A DNA stretch of 64,000 nt, from NCBI RefSeq assembly GCF_027923555.1, contig NZ_AP025523.1, positions 2,050,484 through 2,114,483 of the forward strand, in the 5' to 3' direction. This stretch comes from Vulcanimicrobium alpinum. GTDB lineage: Bacteria > Vulcanimicrobiota > Vulcanimicrobiia > Vulcanimicrobiales > Vulcanimicrobiaceae. The position numbers were made by a program, and so were the translations under genes. The notes beneath the pieces were generated by a model. That model did not search any database, was not told the origin of the DNA, and was given only the letters and a program-made list of their open reading frames with translations. Below are positions 32,071 through 41,904 of this stretch, piece after piece. Numbering within the stretch: the first letter of the stretch is position 1; each line of letters starts with the position of its first letter.

Positions 32071-33435
32071 GGCAGAGTCCCTATAATTGATGTAAATTCA
32101 GCGGGCGGGTAGCCACCGCTCCGGTTCGAAGATTGACGTTGACAACACTTCAATCGAAAGGACCGGAACGGTGGCCGATTACGATCTTACCCTATCCCGC
32201 GACGCGATTCCAGCGTTGCTCGATCAACCTGCGGCGCTCGGGAAGCTCGTCGAAACGATTTTGAACCAAGTGCTCGAGGCGCAGATGCGCGATCATCTGG
32301 GCGCCGAGCGGTACGAACGCTGTCAAGAACGGGAGGGCTATCGGAATGGGTATCGCGATCGACAGCTCTCGACCCGCGTCGGATCGCTGGTCCTGCGCGT
32401 GCCGCAGACGCGCGACGGCAGCTTCTCAACCGACATCTTTGAGCGTTATCGCCGCAGCGAACAAGCCTTTGTCGTGGGCCTGATGGAGATGGTCGTCAAC
32501 GGCGTCTCGACGCGGAAGGTCACGCGGATAACCGAAGGTCTGTGTGGGACGTCGTTTTCGAAGTCGACGGTCAGTCGCCTCGCGAAGGCCCTTGACGAGC
32601 CGGTCGCGGGATTCTTGAATCGCCGGCTCGACGCGGCGTACCCGTTCATCATCGTTGACGCGCTCTTCACGAAGGTGCGCACCGACAAGAGCGTCGTCAG
32701 CAAAGCGCTGCTCATCGCGAGCGGCATTCGTGCTGACGGATACCGCGAGATCCTTGGTCTTTCGATCGGCGATTCGGAGAGCTTTGCGACGTGGAACGAG
32801 TTCTTTCGCGGCCTCAAAGCACGCGGCTTGCACGGCGTCGACGTTGCCGTCTCCGACAATCACTCGGGCTTACGCGAGGCGATCGCCAAGCAATTCGTCG
32901 GCGCGACATGGCAGCGTTGCCAGTTCCACGTGATGAAGAACTTGCTCGATCACGCGCCCAAGAAAGAACGCGAAAACGTAACCGCTGCAGCTCGGCTGAT
33001 CTTCCTCGCAACTGATCGCAAAGAGGCCGAGCGTCGATATGCGGAATTCATGGCCCGCTTCGCAGAAACGGCGCCCAAGTCGTGCGTGTGCTTGGAAGGA
33101 GCGTTCGAAGACATGTTTGCGATCTTGCCGCTGCCGGAGAAATATCGTCGGCGACTGCGCACGAGCAACATGCAAGAGCGGCTCAATGAAGAGATTCGTC
33201 GCCGGGAGAAAGTCATTCGCATTTTCCCAAACGACGCCGCAGCGATTCGCATGGTCGGCGCGTTACTCTCCGAGCAAAACGACGAATGGTTAAGCCGAGC
33301 CTACTTCGACATGACCGAATACTTCGAATGGAAAGCAACGACGGTGGCCAAGCCGGCCGCCGTAAAACGAGACAGACGAGCAGCCTAACTTACGCGATCG
33401 ACGAACCGGAATTACAGCAGATTTGGGACTTGACT
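32071..33435 (+). mobile_element. IS256-family element, copy I
   Basis: 1365 bp. The left end GGCAGAGTCCCTATAATTGA and the inverse of the right end AGTCAAGTCCCAAATCTGCT share AGTCCC and AATT blocks as imperfect inverted repeats. The duplicated target is GAAGTGTAC (32062-32070 and 33436-33444), in the 8-9 base range for IS256. It is inserted in IS3-beta. Confidence 0.92.
32171..33388 (+). CDS. IS256-family transposase, copy I
   Basis: A mutator-type transposase of 405 residues starting at GTG 32171 (ADYDLTLSRDAIPALLDQ). The DDE core shows PFIIVDALFTKVRTD (first Asp), VAVSDNHSGLREAIAKQF (second Asp, with the downstream W-x-R-C-Q-x-H-x-x-K motif as WQRCQFHVMKN) and a late Glu in NMQERLNEEIRRREKVIRIF. 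It looks intact and is nearly identical to copy III. Confidence 0.95.
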   Translation: MADYDLTLSRDAIPALLDQPAALGKLVETILNQVLEAQMRDHLGAERYERCQEREGYRNGYRDRQLSTRVGSLVLRVPQTRDGSFSTDIFERYRRSEQAFVVGLMEMVVNGVSTRKVTRITEGLCGTSFSKSTVSRLAKALDEPVAGFLNRRLDAAYPFIIVDALFTKVRTDKSVVSKALLIASGIRADGYREILGLSIGDSESFATWNEFFRGLKARGLHGVDVAVSDNHSGLREAIAKQFVGATWQRCQFHVMKNLLDHAPKKERENVTAAARLIFLATDRKEAERRYAEFMARFAETAPKSCVCLEGAFEDMFAILPLPEKYRRRLRTSNMQERLNEEIRRREKVIRIFPNDAAAIRMVGALLSEQNDEWLSRAYFDMTEYFEWKATTVAKPAAVKRDRRAA

Positions 33436-33537
33436 GAAGTGTACCGCCGCCGGCGTCAACATCGCAATTCCCGAATGGCGATGCTCGTTGTTGTACCACA
33501 TAAAGTACGGCGAGCAGAACGCGTACGAGTCCTCAAG

Positions 33538-34702
33538 TGTAGAAGTCAGGATTTGATCTGACGGTTGTCGAATACCGGTGGTGAATCCTCCTGAGGAGCC
33601 ATCCATGAACAGCGACCGAAAAGTCATCAAGGCGAAAGTGGGCCTACTCCAGCTCGGCAAGCAGCTCGGAAATGTGACTGAAGCCTGCCGCGTGATGGGT
33701 TACAGCCGTGATAGCTTCTACCGTTTCAAAGACCTCTACGAGACGGGCGGCGATCTGGCCTTGGCCGAGATCACCAAGCGAAAGCCGAACCTCAAGAACC
33801 GCATTGCTCCCGAAGTCGAGGATGCGATTGTCGATCTTGCGATCGAGTTCCCTGCGTACGGTCAAGTGCGCGCAGCGAACGAGCTCGCCAAGCGTGGGAT
33901 GCGTATGTCGCCGGCGGGACTTCGCGGGGTGTGGCTGCGACACGATCTTGAGACGATGAAGAAACGGCTCAAAGCGCTGGAAGCAAAGAGCGCCCAAGAT
34001 GGGCTCGTCCTGACTGAGGCGCAAGTCGTCGCGCTGGAGCGTGCCAAGCTCGAGAAAGAAGCGCACGGCGAGTTCGAGAGTGAGTGCCCCGGCTACTGCG
34101 GCGCGCAGGACACCTTCTTCGTTGGGACGATGAAGGGCGTCGGCCGCATCTACCAGCAGACCTTCATCGACACCTATGCGAAGGTGGGCGTCGCGAAGCT
34201 CTATTTGGACAAGACACCAATCACTGCGGCCGACCTGCTCAACGATCGCGTGTTACCGCTATACGAAGAGTACGGGATTACGTTGCAACGGATCCTGACC
34301 GACCGCGGCACGGAGTTTTGCGGGCGTGAGGGACATCCGTACGAGCTCTACCTGGCGATCGAAGACATCGACCACACCCGAACGAAGGCACGCCATCCGC
34401 AGACCAACGGCATCGTCGAGCGTTTTCACAAAACGATGCTTGATGAGTTTTATCGGATCGCGTTTCGCAAGACGATCTACACGTCGCTCGAGCAACTGCA
34501 GCGGGACCTCGATGCGTGGACCGAGGAGTACAACACGCAGCGTCCGCATCAAGGACGCTGGTGCTACGGCAAGACGCCGATGCAGACATTCGTCGACAGT
34601 GTCTCCCTTGCGAAAGAGAAACAGATCGCTTAGACTGAAACCCAACCTATCTGACACTACCGCAAGATCGTACGACTGTCAGATCACATAGTAGCTAGTA
34701 CA
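33538..34702 (+). mobile_element. IS481-family element, copy 2, intact
   Basis: 1165 bp with the same ends as copy 1 and a perfect 7-base duplication CCTCAAG (33531-33537 and 34703-34709). It is inserted in the OrfB part of IS3-beta. Only a couple of base differences from copy 1 are visible (for example in the leader near 33568), so the two copies diverged recently. Confidence 0.95.
33605..34633 (+). CDS. IS481-family transposase, copy 2
   Basis: The 342-residue product is identical to that of copy 1 (20700-21728): HTH region [15 protein letters not shown], catalytic [10 protein letters not shown] and GIVERFHKT. The ATG is again behind the CCTGAGGAG site. Here the right end follows the stop directly (TTAGACTGAAAC), which shows the empty site of the IS5 found in copy 1. 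Confidence 0.95.
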   Translation: MNSDRKVIKAKVGLLQLGKQLGNVTEACRVMGYSRDSFYRFKDLYETGGDLALAEITKRKPNLKNRIAPEVEDAIVDLAIEFPAYGQVRAANELAKRGMRMSPAGLRGVWLRHDLETMKKRLKALEAKSAQDGLVLTEAQVVALERAKLEKEAHGEFESECPGYCGAQDTFFVGTMKGVGRIYQQTFIDTYAKVGVAKLYLDKTPITAADLLNDRVLPLYEEYGITLQRILTDRGTEFCGREGHPYELYLAIEDIDHTRTKARHPQTNGIVERFHKTMLDEFYRIAFRKTIYTSLEQLQRDLDAWTEEYNTQRPHQGRWCYGKTPMQTFVDSVSLAKEKQIA

Positions 34703-34986
34703 CCTCAAGCGATCCGAACGCCGATGGAAACGTCGGCTGGTACTTCAGCGTCTTGAACGACGATTCGATGAACGGATTGTCGTCGCTCACGCGCGGGCGG
34801 CTATAGGATCGCGCGACGCCCATCTTGTCGAGAAGATCACACACTGGCTGCGCGGTCATCTCGGTTCCGCGATCGCTGTGAACGACGGCTTGTCGCGGCT
34901 CGATTCCTTCGCCCCATGTGTCAGGATGATGTGGTACCAGCTCCCTCGGAAAAGTTCTGTTAAGCTGGGGCTGTCAGGAGCATACC

Positions 34987-35421
34987 ATGAACCCACCCTC
35001 AAACGGTTCGCCGCCGTCGATTGAGCGTCGGCTCTCGATTGTCGAGACGCCGGTTCAGCGGCCGACGCGACGTCGCTTCTCGGTCGCCGAAAAGGCGCGT
35101 ATTGTGAACGATGCTGATGCCTGCGAGTCGGGTACGGTCGGTGCGTTCTTGCGCCGCGAAGGCATCTACTCTTCGCAGCTGTACGCATGGCGCAAGGAGC
35201 GCGATCGCGGCGATTACGATCCAAAGGAAATTAAGGCCCGAGCTCTCGATCGTAAGGAAGCCGAATCGCTCAAGAAAACGAACCACGAGCAAGACATTGA
35301 GATACGCAGGTTGCAACGCAAGATCGCGCGCTTGGAGCTTCTCGAAGACATCCGAAAAAAAGCAGCGGGGCTCTTGAACATCGAGTACAAGAGCCCCGAG
35401 TTCGACGACCTGGACGACTGA
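34987..35421 (+). CDS. IS3-gamma OrfA
   Basis: 144 residues, same translation as IS3-A OrfA: HTH with RRRFSVAEKARIVNDADAC and a C-terminal coiled coil. The slippery A7 and stem-loop are preserved near 35355-35397. OrfA could still be made, but the downstream OrfB is interrupted, so any OrfAB product would be truncated and might act as an inhibitor. Confidence 0.92.
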   Translation: MNPPSNGSPPSIERRLSIVETPVQRPTRRRFSVAEKARIVNDADACESGTVGAFLRREGIYSSQLYAWRKERDRGDYDPKEIKARALDRKEAESLKKTNHEQDIEIRRLQRKIARLELLEDIRKKAAGLLNIEYKSPEFDDLDD

Positions 35422-37112
35422 TCGATGTTGCGCTCGAGCTGTGCGCAACGGCACCCGAACGCGCGACGTGCCTTGCGCTCGGCGTGAGCCGCTCGACGTT
35501 ACGTCGGCGGCGCAAACCCGCAGGCGAGCGCGCGCTGCTCAAGACGATCGCGCGCCGCAACGCATTGAGCGAAGCCGAGCGCCGGTATGTCGCGGCGGTG
35601 TTGTGCTGCGAGCGATTTGCAGACCTTGCCGTGCCGCAAGTCTTCACGCGCCTGCTCGACGAGGGAACGTATCTGTGTTCGGTAAGCACGATGTATCGCA
35701 TCCTACGAGCAAACGCGCAAGTCCGCGAACGGCGGCGTCTTGCGCGCCATCCCGCGCATGAGAAGCCACGCCTGGTTGCTAACGCGCCGCGACAAGTCTT
35801 GACGTGGGATATCACCAAGTTGCCGAGTTCCGTCAAGGGCGTGTACTTTTCGTTGCTCGTGATGATCGACATCTTCAGCCGATACGTCGTCGGCTGGACC
35901 ATCGTGCGGCGTGCCAACGCCGAGATCGCGGCGGAATTCATTCGTGCGACGCTCCTGCGCGAAGGAATCGAGCCGCGACAAGCCGTCGTTCACAGCGATC
36001 GCGGAACCGAGATGACCGCGCAGCCAGTGTGTGATCTTCTCGACAAGATGGGCGTCGCGCGATCCTATAGCCGCCCGCGCGTGAGCGACGACAATCCGTT
36101 CATCGAATCGTCGTTCAAGACGCTGAAGTACCAGCCGACGTTTCCATCGGCGTTCGGATCGCTTGAGGACTCGTACGCGTTCTGCTCGCCGTACTTTATG
36201 TGGTACAACAACGAGCATCGCCATTCGGGAATTGCGATGTTGACGCCGGCGGCGGTACACTTCGATCAGGGCGAAGCCATCCTCGCCGCGCGTCACGGCC
36301 GAGTCCGTATAATTGATGTAAATTGAGCGGGCGGGTAGCCACCGCCCCGGTTCGAAGATTGACGTTGTTCAACACCTCAATCGAAAGGACCGAAACGGTG
36401 GCCGATTACGATCTTACCCTATCCCGCGACGCGATTCCAGCTTTGCTTGATCAGCCGGCGGCGCTCGGCAAACTCGTCGAAGTGATTCTCAACCAAGTGC
36501 TCGAGGCACAGATGCGCGATCATCTGGGCGCCGAGCGGTACGAGCGCTGTGAAGAACGGGAGGGCTATCGAAATGGGTATCGCGATCGACAGCTCTCGAC
36601 CCGCGTCGGCTCGCTGGTCCTGCGCGTGCCGCAGACGCGCGACGGCAGCTTCTCAACCGACATCTTCGAGCGTTATCGCCGCAGCGAACAAGCCTTCGTC
36701 GTGGGCCTGATGGAGATGGTCGTCAACGGCGTCTCGACGCGGAAGGTCACGCGGATAACCGAAGGTCTGTGTGGGACGTCGTTTTCGAAATCGACGGTAA
36801 GTCGCCTTACGAAGGCACTCGACGAGCCGGTCGCGGGATTCTTGAATCGCCGGCTCGACGCAGCGTACCCATTCATCATCGTTGACGCGCTCTTTACGAA
36901 GGTGCGCACCGACAAGAGCGTCGTCAGCAAAGCGCTGCTCATCGCGAGCGGCATTCGTGCTGACGGATACCGAGAAATCCTTGGTCTTTCGATCGGCGAT
37001 TCGGAGAGCTTTGCGACGTGGAACGAGTTCTTTTGCGGCCTCAAAGCACGCGGCTTGCACGGCGTCGACGTTGCCGTCTCCGACAATCACTCGGGCTTAC
37101 GCGAGGCGATCG

Positions 37113-38479
37113 GAGTCAAGTCCCAAATCTGCTGTAATTCCGGTTCGTCGATCGCGTTAGTTAGGCTGCTCGTCTGTCTCGTTTTACGGCGGCCGGCTTG
37201 GCCACCGTCGTTGCTTTCCATTCGAAGTATTCGGTCATGTCGAAGTAGGCTCGGCTTAACCATTCGTCGTTTTGCTCGGAGAGTAGCGCGCCGACCATGC
37301 GAATCGCCGCGGCGTCGTTTGGGAAGATGCGAATGACTTTCTCCCGGCGACGAATCTCTTCATTGAGCCGCTCTTGCATGTTGCTCGTGCGCAGTCGCCG
37401 GCGATATTTCTCCGGCAGCGGCAAGATCGCAAACATGTCTTCGAACGCTCCTTCCAAGCACACGCACGACTTCGGCGCTGTTTCTGCGAAGCGGGCCATG
37501 AATTCCGCATATCGACGCTCAGCCTCTTTGCGATCAGTTGCGAGAAAGATCAGCCGAGCTGCAGCGGTTACGTTTTCGCGTTCTTTCTTGGGCGCGTGAT
37601 CGAGCAAGTTCTTCATCACGTGGAACTGGCAGCGCTGCCATGTCGCGCCGACGAATTGCTTGGCGATCGCCTCGCGTAAGCCCGAGTGATTGTCGGAGAC
37701 GGCAACGTCGACGCCGTGCAAGCCGCGTGCTTTGAGGCCGCGAAAGAACTCGTTCCACGTCGCAAAGCTCTCCGAATCGCCGATCGAAAGACCAAGGATC
37801 TCGCGGTATCCGTCAGCACGAATGCCGCTCGCGATGAGCAGCGCTTTGCTGACGACGCTCTTGTCGGTGCGCACCTTCGTGAAGAGCGCGTCAACGATGA
37901 TGAATGGGTACGCTGCGTCGAGCCGGCGATTCAAGAATCCCGCGACCGGTTCGTTGAGTGCCTTCGTAAGGCGACTTACCGTCGATTTCGAAAACGACGT
38001 CCCGCAGAGGCCTTCGGTTATCCGCGTGACCTTCCGCGTCGAGACGCCGTTGACGACCATCTCCATCAGGCCCACGACAAAGGCTTGTTCGCTGCGGCGA
38101 TAACGCTCAAAGATGTCGGTTGAGAAGCTGCCGTCGCGCGTTTGCGGCACGCGCAGGACCAGCGATCCGACGCGGGTCGAGAGCTGTCGATCGCGATACC
38201 CATTCCGATAGCCCTCCCGTTCTTGACAGCGTTCGTACCGCTCGGCGCCCAGATGATCGCGCATCTGTGCCTCGAGCACTTGGTTGAGAATCACTTCGAC
38301 GAGTTTGCCGAGCGCTGCCGGCTGATCGAGCAAAGCTGGAATCGCGTCGCGGGATAGGGTAAGATCGTAATCGGCCACCGTTCCGGTCCTTTCGATTGAG
38401 GTGTTGAACAACGTCAATCTTCGAACCGGGGCGGTGGCTACCCGCCCGCTCAATTTACATCAATTATAGGGACTCGGCC
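37113..38479 (-). mobile_element. IS256-family element, copy III, inside copy II
   Basis: About 1366 bp in minus orientation, flanked by the 8-base duplication GGCGATCG (37105-37112 and 38480-38487). Ends match copies I and II. It is the innermost and therefore the youngest element along its branch of the nest. Confidence 0.93.
37161..38378 (-). CDS. IS256-family transposase, copy III
   Basis: 405 residues, GTG start at 38378 (ADYDLTLSRDAIPALLDQ). It carries the whole mutator-type core: PFIIVDALFTKVRTD, VAVSDNHSGLREAIAKQF, WQRCQFHVMKN and NMQERLNEEIRRREK. It appears functional, so together with copy I the nest retains two working IS256 transposases. Confidence 0.95.
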   Translation of the reverse strand: MADYDLTLSRDAIPALLDQPAALGKLVEVILNQVLEAQMRDHLGAERYERCQEREGYRNGYRDRQLSTRVGSLVLRVPQTRDGSFSTDIFERYRRSEQAFVVGLMEMVVNGVSTRKVTRITEGLCGTSFSKSTVSRLTKALNEPVAGFLNRRLDAAYPFIIVDALFTKVRTDKSVVSKALLIASGIRADGYREILGLSIGDSESFATWNEFFRGLKARGLHGVDVAVSDNHSGLREAIAKQFVGATWQRCQFHVMKNLLDHAPKKERENVTAAARLIFLATDRKEAERRYAEFMARFAETAPKSCVCLEGAFEDMFAILPLPEKYRRRLRTSNMQERLNEEIRRREKVIRIFPNDAAAIRMVGALLSEQNDEWLSRAYFDMTEYFEWKATTVAKPAAVKRDRRAA

Positions 38480-39133
38480 GGCGATCGCCAAGCAATTCGT
38501 CGGCGCGACGTGGCAGCGTTGCCAGTTCCACGTGATGAAGAACTTGCTCGATCACGCGCCCAAGAAAGAACGGGAAAACGTAACCGCTGCAGCTCGGCTG
38601 ATCTTCCTCGCAACTGATCGCAAAGAGGCCGAGCGTCGATATGCGGAATTCATGGCCCGCTTCGCAGAAACGGCGCCCAAGTCGTGCGTGTGCTTGGAAG
38701 GAGCGTTCGAAGACATGCTTGCGATCTTGCCGCTGCCGGAGAAATATCGCCGGCGACTGCGCACGAGCAACATGCAAGAGCGGCTCAATGAAGAGATTCG
38801 TCGCCGGGAGAAAGTCATTCGCATTTTCCCAAACGACGCCGCAGCGATTCGCATGGTCGGCGCGTTACTCTCCGAGCAAAACGACGAATGGTTAGGCCGA
38901 GCCTACTTCGACATGACCGAATACTTCGAATGGAAAGCAACGACGGTGGCCAAGCCGGCCGCCGTAAAACGAGACAGACGAGCAGCCTAACTTACGCGAT
39001 CGACGAACCGGAATTACAGCAGATTTGGGACTTGACTCGCGTCACAAGACGATGATCGCTGCTTATGCGTTGCAGCCGCATCGGAATCTGTCAAGGTGTT
39101 TGGTCCTGTTAGTCATCTGCTTTTTGTGAGCGC

Positions 39134-40138
39134 CTACACGGCGACCCCGTCGTGAGCGGGCGGATTTATCCACACCGCGGGCGGTAACACGATCCGCTTT
39201 GGCGATCCGCCGATGAATCGTTCCGGTTTGGCGCGGTAAGCCGCGAGCATCACGTCGTGTCTGGCGGCGAGCACGCGGTCCGCCTGGCCGTGATGCACCA
39301 TTGCCGGCGTCAGCATCGCGATTCCGGAGTGCCGGTGCTCGTTGTTGTACCAGGTCATGAACTCACCAACGAAATCGTGCCCGTGCTCAAACGACCCAAA
39401 TCGATCGGGGAATTCGGGATGGTACTTCAGCGTGCGGAACTGGGACTCCGAGAAGGGGTTATCGTCGCTAACGTGCGGACGGCTGTGCGAACGTACGACG
39501 CCGAGCTTGTCCATCAGGGCGCACACGGGTTGCGCCGTCATCTCCGCGCCGCGATCGGCGTGAACGATCGCGTGCCCGGGCTGGATGCCTTCACGTTCCA
39601 GCGTCTGCGCGATGAAGTGCCGTGCGAGTTCGGCGTTGGCCCGATGCACGAGCATCCAGCCGACGACAAACCGGCTGAAGATGTCGAGCATCACCAGCAG
39701 CGAGAACCACTCACCCGGGTGCGGGCCGCGCAGCTTCGTGATATCCCACGAGAAAACTTGACGCGGACCGGTGGCCACCAGTTCGGGCTTACGGTACTCC
39801 GGATGACGTGCAATACGGCGACGTTCGCGCACCTCCGCGTTTGCTCGCAGCAGGCGGTACATCGTGCTCACCGAGCACAGGTAGATACCTTCGTCCAGCA
39901 AGGTCGCGTGGATCGTCGCCGGCGCGCGATCGGCAAACCGCTCGCCATGCAGCACCGCGAGCACCTCAGCTTGCTCGTGTTCGCTCAGTGCTCTTCTCGA
40001 GCGCCGGCGCGAGATCACGGACGGAAGTCGTTCCGGCGTGCCGTTTAGGCGGCGCCGCAGCGTCGAGCGGCTGATGCCCGCTGCAGTGCACAACGCGCGC
40101 TGCGGAATCTCGTGGGCAAGTTCCAGCGCCGCACTCAT
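39134..40138 (-). CDS. IS3-epsilon OrfB (DDE integrase domain)
   Basis: 334 residues. Catalytic parts: FSWDITKLRGPHPGEWFSLL (first Asp), HADRGAEMTAQPV (second Asp), DDNPFSESQFRTLKYHPEFP (Glu). Its ATG overlaps the OrfA stop (ATGA at 40138-40135), allowing coupled translation, and its frame is also open back to the A8 slippery run, allowing an OrfAB fusion. It is intact. Confidence 0.94.
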   Translation of the reverse strand: MSAALELAHEIPQRALCTAAGISRSTLRRRLNGTPERLPSVISRRRSRRALSEHEQAEVLAVLHGERFADRAPATIHATLLDEGIYLCSVSTMYRLLRANAEVRERRRIARHPEYRKPELVATGPRQVFSWDITKLRGPHPGEWFSLLVMLDIFSRFVVGWMLVHRANAELARHFIAQTLEREGIQPGHAIVHADRGAEMTAQPVCALMDKLGVVRSHSRPHVSDDNPFSESQFRTLKYHPEFPDRFGSFEHGHDFVGEFMTWYNNEHRHSGIAMLTPAMVHHGQADRVLAARHDVMLAAYRAKPERFIGGSPKRIVLPPAVWINPPAHDGVAV

Positions 40139-40554
40139 TCTGCGTTCTCGTTCGTCTCGGGGCTCTCCAGATCGACGCCCAGGAGCCCCGCAAATTTTTT
40201 TTGGATATCGTTTATGAGCTCGGCGCGCGCCAACTGGCGACGGAGTTTCCGGTTTTCCCGCTCGAGTTCTTTGAGCCGCTGCGCAACCTCGTCGGCTTGC
40301 ATTTTGGCTTTTGCACGTTGGCGCACCGCACCTGGATCGAGGTCGCCTTGATCGCGCTGCCTTCGCCAGGCATAGAGCTGCGATGAGTAAATACCTTCGC
40401 GCCGGAGAAACGCTCCGATCGTGCCGGCTGGACGCGCATCAGCCTCGCGCACGATGCGCAGCTTCTCGGCGGCGGAGAACCGACGTCGCTGAGGTTTTTG
40501 GGGTGAACTGGTTGCCTTGATTTCCGTTGAAACGGTTCCGTTCGAGGACTGCAT
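40135..40554 (-). CDS. IS3-epsilon OrfA (HTH protein)
   Basis: 139 residues with the transposase-8 HTH (RRRFSAAEKLRIVREADARP, then FLRREGIYSSQLYAWRRQRD) and a leucine-zipper segment (AQRLKELERENRKLRRQLAR). It ends AGLLGVDLESPETNENAE and overlaps OrfB by four bases. The A8 run lies at codons for QKKF. Confidence 0.93.
   Translation of the reverse strand: MQSSNGTVSTEIKATSSPQKPQRRRFSAAEKLRIVREADARPAGTIGAFLRREGIYSSQLYAWRRQRDQGDLDPGAVRQRAKAKMQADEVAQRLKELERENRKLRRQLARAELINDIQKKFAGLLGVDLESPETNENAE
40159..40202 (-). promoter_or_regulatory. -1 programmed frameshift signal in IS3-epsilon
   Basis: On the minus strand an A8 run (40202-40195) precedes a 7-bp stem, GGGGCTC (40189-40183) and GAGCCCC (40165-40159). 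OrfB is in the -1 frame, which has no stop between the run and the OrfB start. It is the same design as in IS3-A, though the sequences have diverged. Confidence 0.8.
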
Positions 40555-41391
40555 CTGTTGCAGGACTTTCTCGCCCCCGCGTGCTTTGCATCGTTCCGGA
40601 TGTTTTCCACAGTATCCCCGTTATCCACAGCTCTGCTGCTGCGACGAACGTTGTACAAAAAACTCCCTATGCTACCGGTACCACTCTATCTTGACACGGG
40701 GGGCATCGCTTTGCCGCTGGCGCGCCAAAACTCGCAACAATTCCGAGCCAAGTCTGGATCAACGAGTCGAAGGCTGCCGACATCGCCGCATGACCAAGAT
40801 GCTCACAAACTCCCGCAACCTGCTGGTATCAAATTACTTGACAAGTTCCGTCGCGCAGGAGCGTCGCACGAATGAATTCCGCCGCGATCTCGGCGTTGGC
40901 ACGCCGCACGATGGTCCAGCCGACGACGTATCGGCTGAAGATGTCGATCATCACGAGCAACGAAAAGTACACGCCCTTGACGGAACTCGGCAACTTGGTG
41001 ATATCCCACGTCAAGACTTGTCGCGGCGCGTTAGCAACCAGGCGTGGCTTCTCATGCGCGGGATGGCGCACAAGACGCCGCCGTTCGCGGACTTGCGCGT
41101 TTGCTCGTAGGATGCGATACATCGTGCTTACCGAACACATATACGTTCCCTCGTCGAGCAGGCGCGTGAAGACTTGCGGCACGGCAAGGTCTGCAAATCG
41201 CTCGCAGCACAACACCGCCGCGACATACCGGCGCTCGGCTTCGCTCAATGCGTTGCGGCGCGCGATCATCTTGAGCAGCGCGCGCTCGCCTGCGGGTTTG
41301 CGCCGCCGACGTAACGTCGAGCGGCTCACGCCGAGCGCAAGGCACGTCGCGCGTTCGGGTGCCGTTGCGCACAGCTCGAGCGCAACATCGA

Positions 41392-41826
41392 TCAGTCGTC
41401 CAGGTCGTCGAACTCGGGGCTCTTGTACTCGATGTTCAAGAGCCCCGCTGCTTTTTTTCGGATGTCTTCGAGAAGCTCCAAGCGCGCGATCTTGCGTTGC
41501 AACCTGCGTATCTCAATGTCTTGCTCGTGGTTCGTTTTCTTGAGCGATTCGGCTTCCTTACGATCGAGAGCTCGGGCCTTAATTTCCTTTGGATCGTAAT
41601 CGCCGCGATCGCGCTCCTTGCGCCATGCGTACAGCTGCGAAGAGTAGATGCCTTCGCGGCGCAAGAACGCACCGACCGTACCCGACTCGCAGGCATCAGC
41701 ATCGTTCACAATACGCGCCTTTTCGGCGACCGAGAAGCGACGTCGCGTCGGCCGCTGAACCGGCGTCTCGACAATCGAGAGCCGACGCTCAATCGACGGC
41801 GGCGAACCGTTTGAGGGTGGGTTCAT
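41392..41826 (-). CDS. IS3-beta OrfA
   Basis: 144 residues, same translation as the other two copies. The A7 run and GGGGCTCTTG/CAAGAGCCCC stem are preserved near 41416-41458. The gene is intact, but its OrfB is cut just downstream by IS3-gamma. Confidence 0.92.
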   Translation of the reverse strand: MNPPSNGSPPSIERRLSIVETPVQRPTRRRFSVAEKARIVNDADACESGTVGAFLRREGIYSSQLYAWRKERDRGDYDPKEIKARALDRKEAESLKKTNHEQDIEIRRLQRKIARLELLEDIRKKAAGLLNIEYKSPEFDDLDD

Positions 41827-41904
41827 GGTATGCTCCTGACAGCCCCAGCTTAACAGAACTTTTCCGAGGGAGCTGGTACCACATCATCCTGACACATGGG
41901 GTCC

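Larger units (their letters stand above)
36398..38990 (+). pseudogene. IS256-II transposase, split by IS256-III
   Basis: The N-terminal part (36398 to 37112, ADYDLTLSRDAIP through SDNHSGLREAI) and the C-terminal part (from about 38488 to 38990, AKQFVGATWQRCQFHVMKN onward) are separated by copy III. A few substitutions separate it from copy I (for example Thr for Ala in SRLTKALDEP, Cys for Arg in FFCGLKARG). Both halves are otherwise complete. Confidence 0.92.
36297..39037 (+). mobile_element. IS256-family element, copy II, split by copy III
   Basis: The left end GGCCGAGTCCGTATAATTGA is at 36297 and the right end TTTGGGACTTGACT stops at 39037. The 8-base duplication CGCGTCAC (36289-36296 and 39038-39045) flanks it inside IS3-gamma OrfB. 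Copy III is inserted in the opposite orientation, so the two form a long inverted repeat. Confidence 0.92.
39084..40703 (-). mobile_element. Second IS3-family type (epsilon), inserted in IS3-gamma
   Basis: About 1.6 kb, minus orientation. The ends share TGTCAAG (GAATCTGTCAAGG on one side, inverse CCCCGTGTCAAGA on the other). CATCG is repeated at both borders (39079-39083 and 40704-40708) as the target duplication. The encoded proteins are related to, but clearly distinct from, those of IS3-A/beta/gamma. Confidence 0.88.
35484..40793 (+). pseudogene. IS3-gamma OrfB, interrupted twice
   Basis: OrfB is intact to 36296 (including all three DDE residues), is cut by IS256-II after ILAARH, resumes for 38 bases (39046-39083), is cut again by IS3-epsilon, and ends at 40709-40793 with SQVWINESKAADIAA and the stop. 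Removing both elements and one copy of each duplication restores the copy A frame. Confidence 0.9.
34912..40850 (+). mobile_element. IS3-family element, copy gamma, inserted in IS3-beta
   Basis: The left end CCCCATGTGTCAGG starts at 34912 and the right end TTGACAAGTTCCG stops at 40850. The 3-base duplication TCG flanks it (34909-34911 and 40851-40853). It is in the opposite orientation to the IS3-beta it entered, and has itself been entered by IS256-II (36297-39037) and IS3-epsilon (39084-40703). Confidence 0.9.
31906..41329 (-). pseudogene. IS3-beta OrfB, broken into several pieces
   Basis: The start region lies at 41329 down to 40854 (VSRSTLRRRRKPAGER through the first catalytic Asp), then 34911-34703 (second Asp and the Glu segment), 33537-33436, and 32070-31906 with the original stop. 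Joined and freed of duplications, the pieces give the same 311-residue OrfB as copy A. No function is possible from this copy. Confidence 0.88.
31849..41901 (-). mobile_element. IS3-family element, copy beta, inserted in IS110
   Basis: The ends CGGAACTTGTCAAG (31849) and, inverted, CCCCATGTGTCA (41901) match IS3-A. The 3-base duplication TCC flanks it (31846-31848 and 41902-41904). Its own sequence survives in five blocks: 31849-32070, 33436-33537, 34703-34911, 40851-41901 and the small overlaps at the junctions. Three other elements sit directly in it: IS256-I, IS481 copy 2 and IS3-gamma. Confidence 0.88.

Noticed and set aside
36297-39045. A composite transposon with cargo between two IS256 copies
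   Set aside because: The interval is only IS256-II with IS256-III inside; no passenger gene is present.
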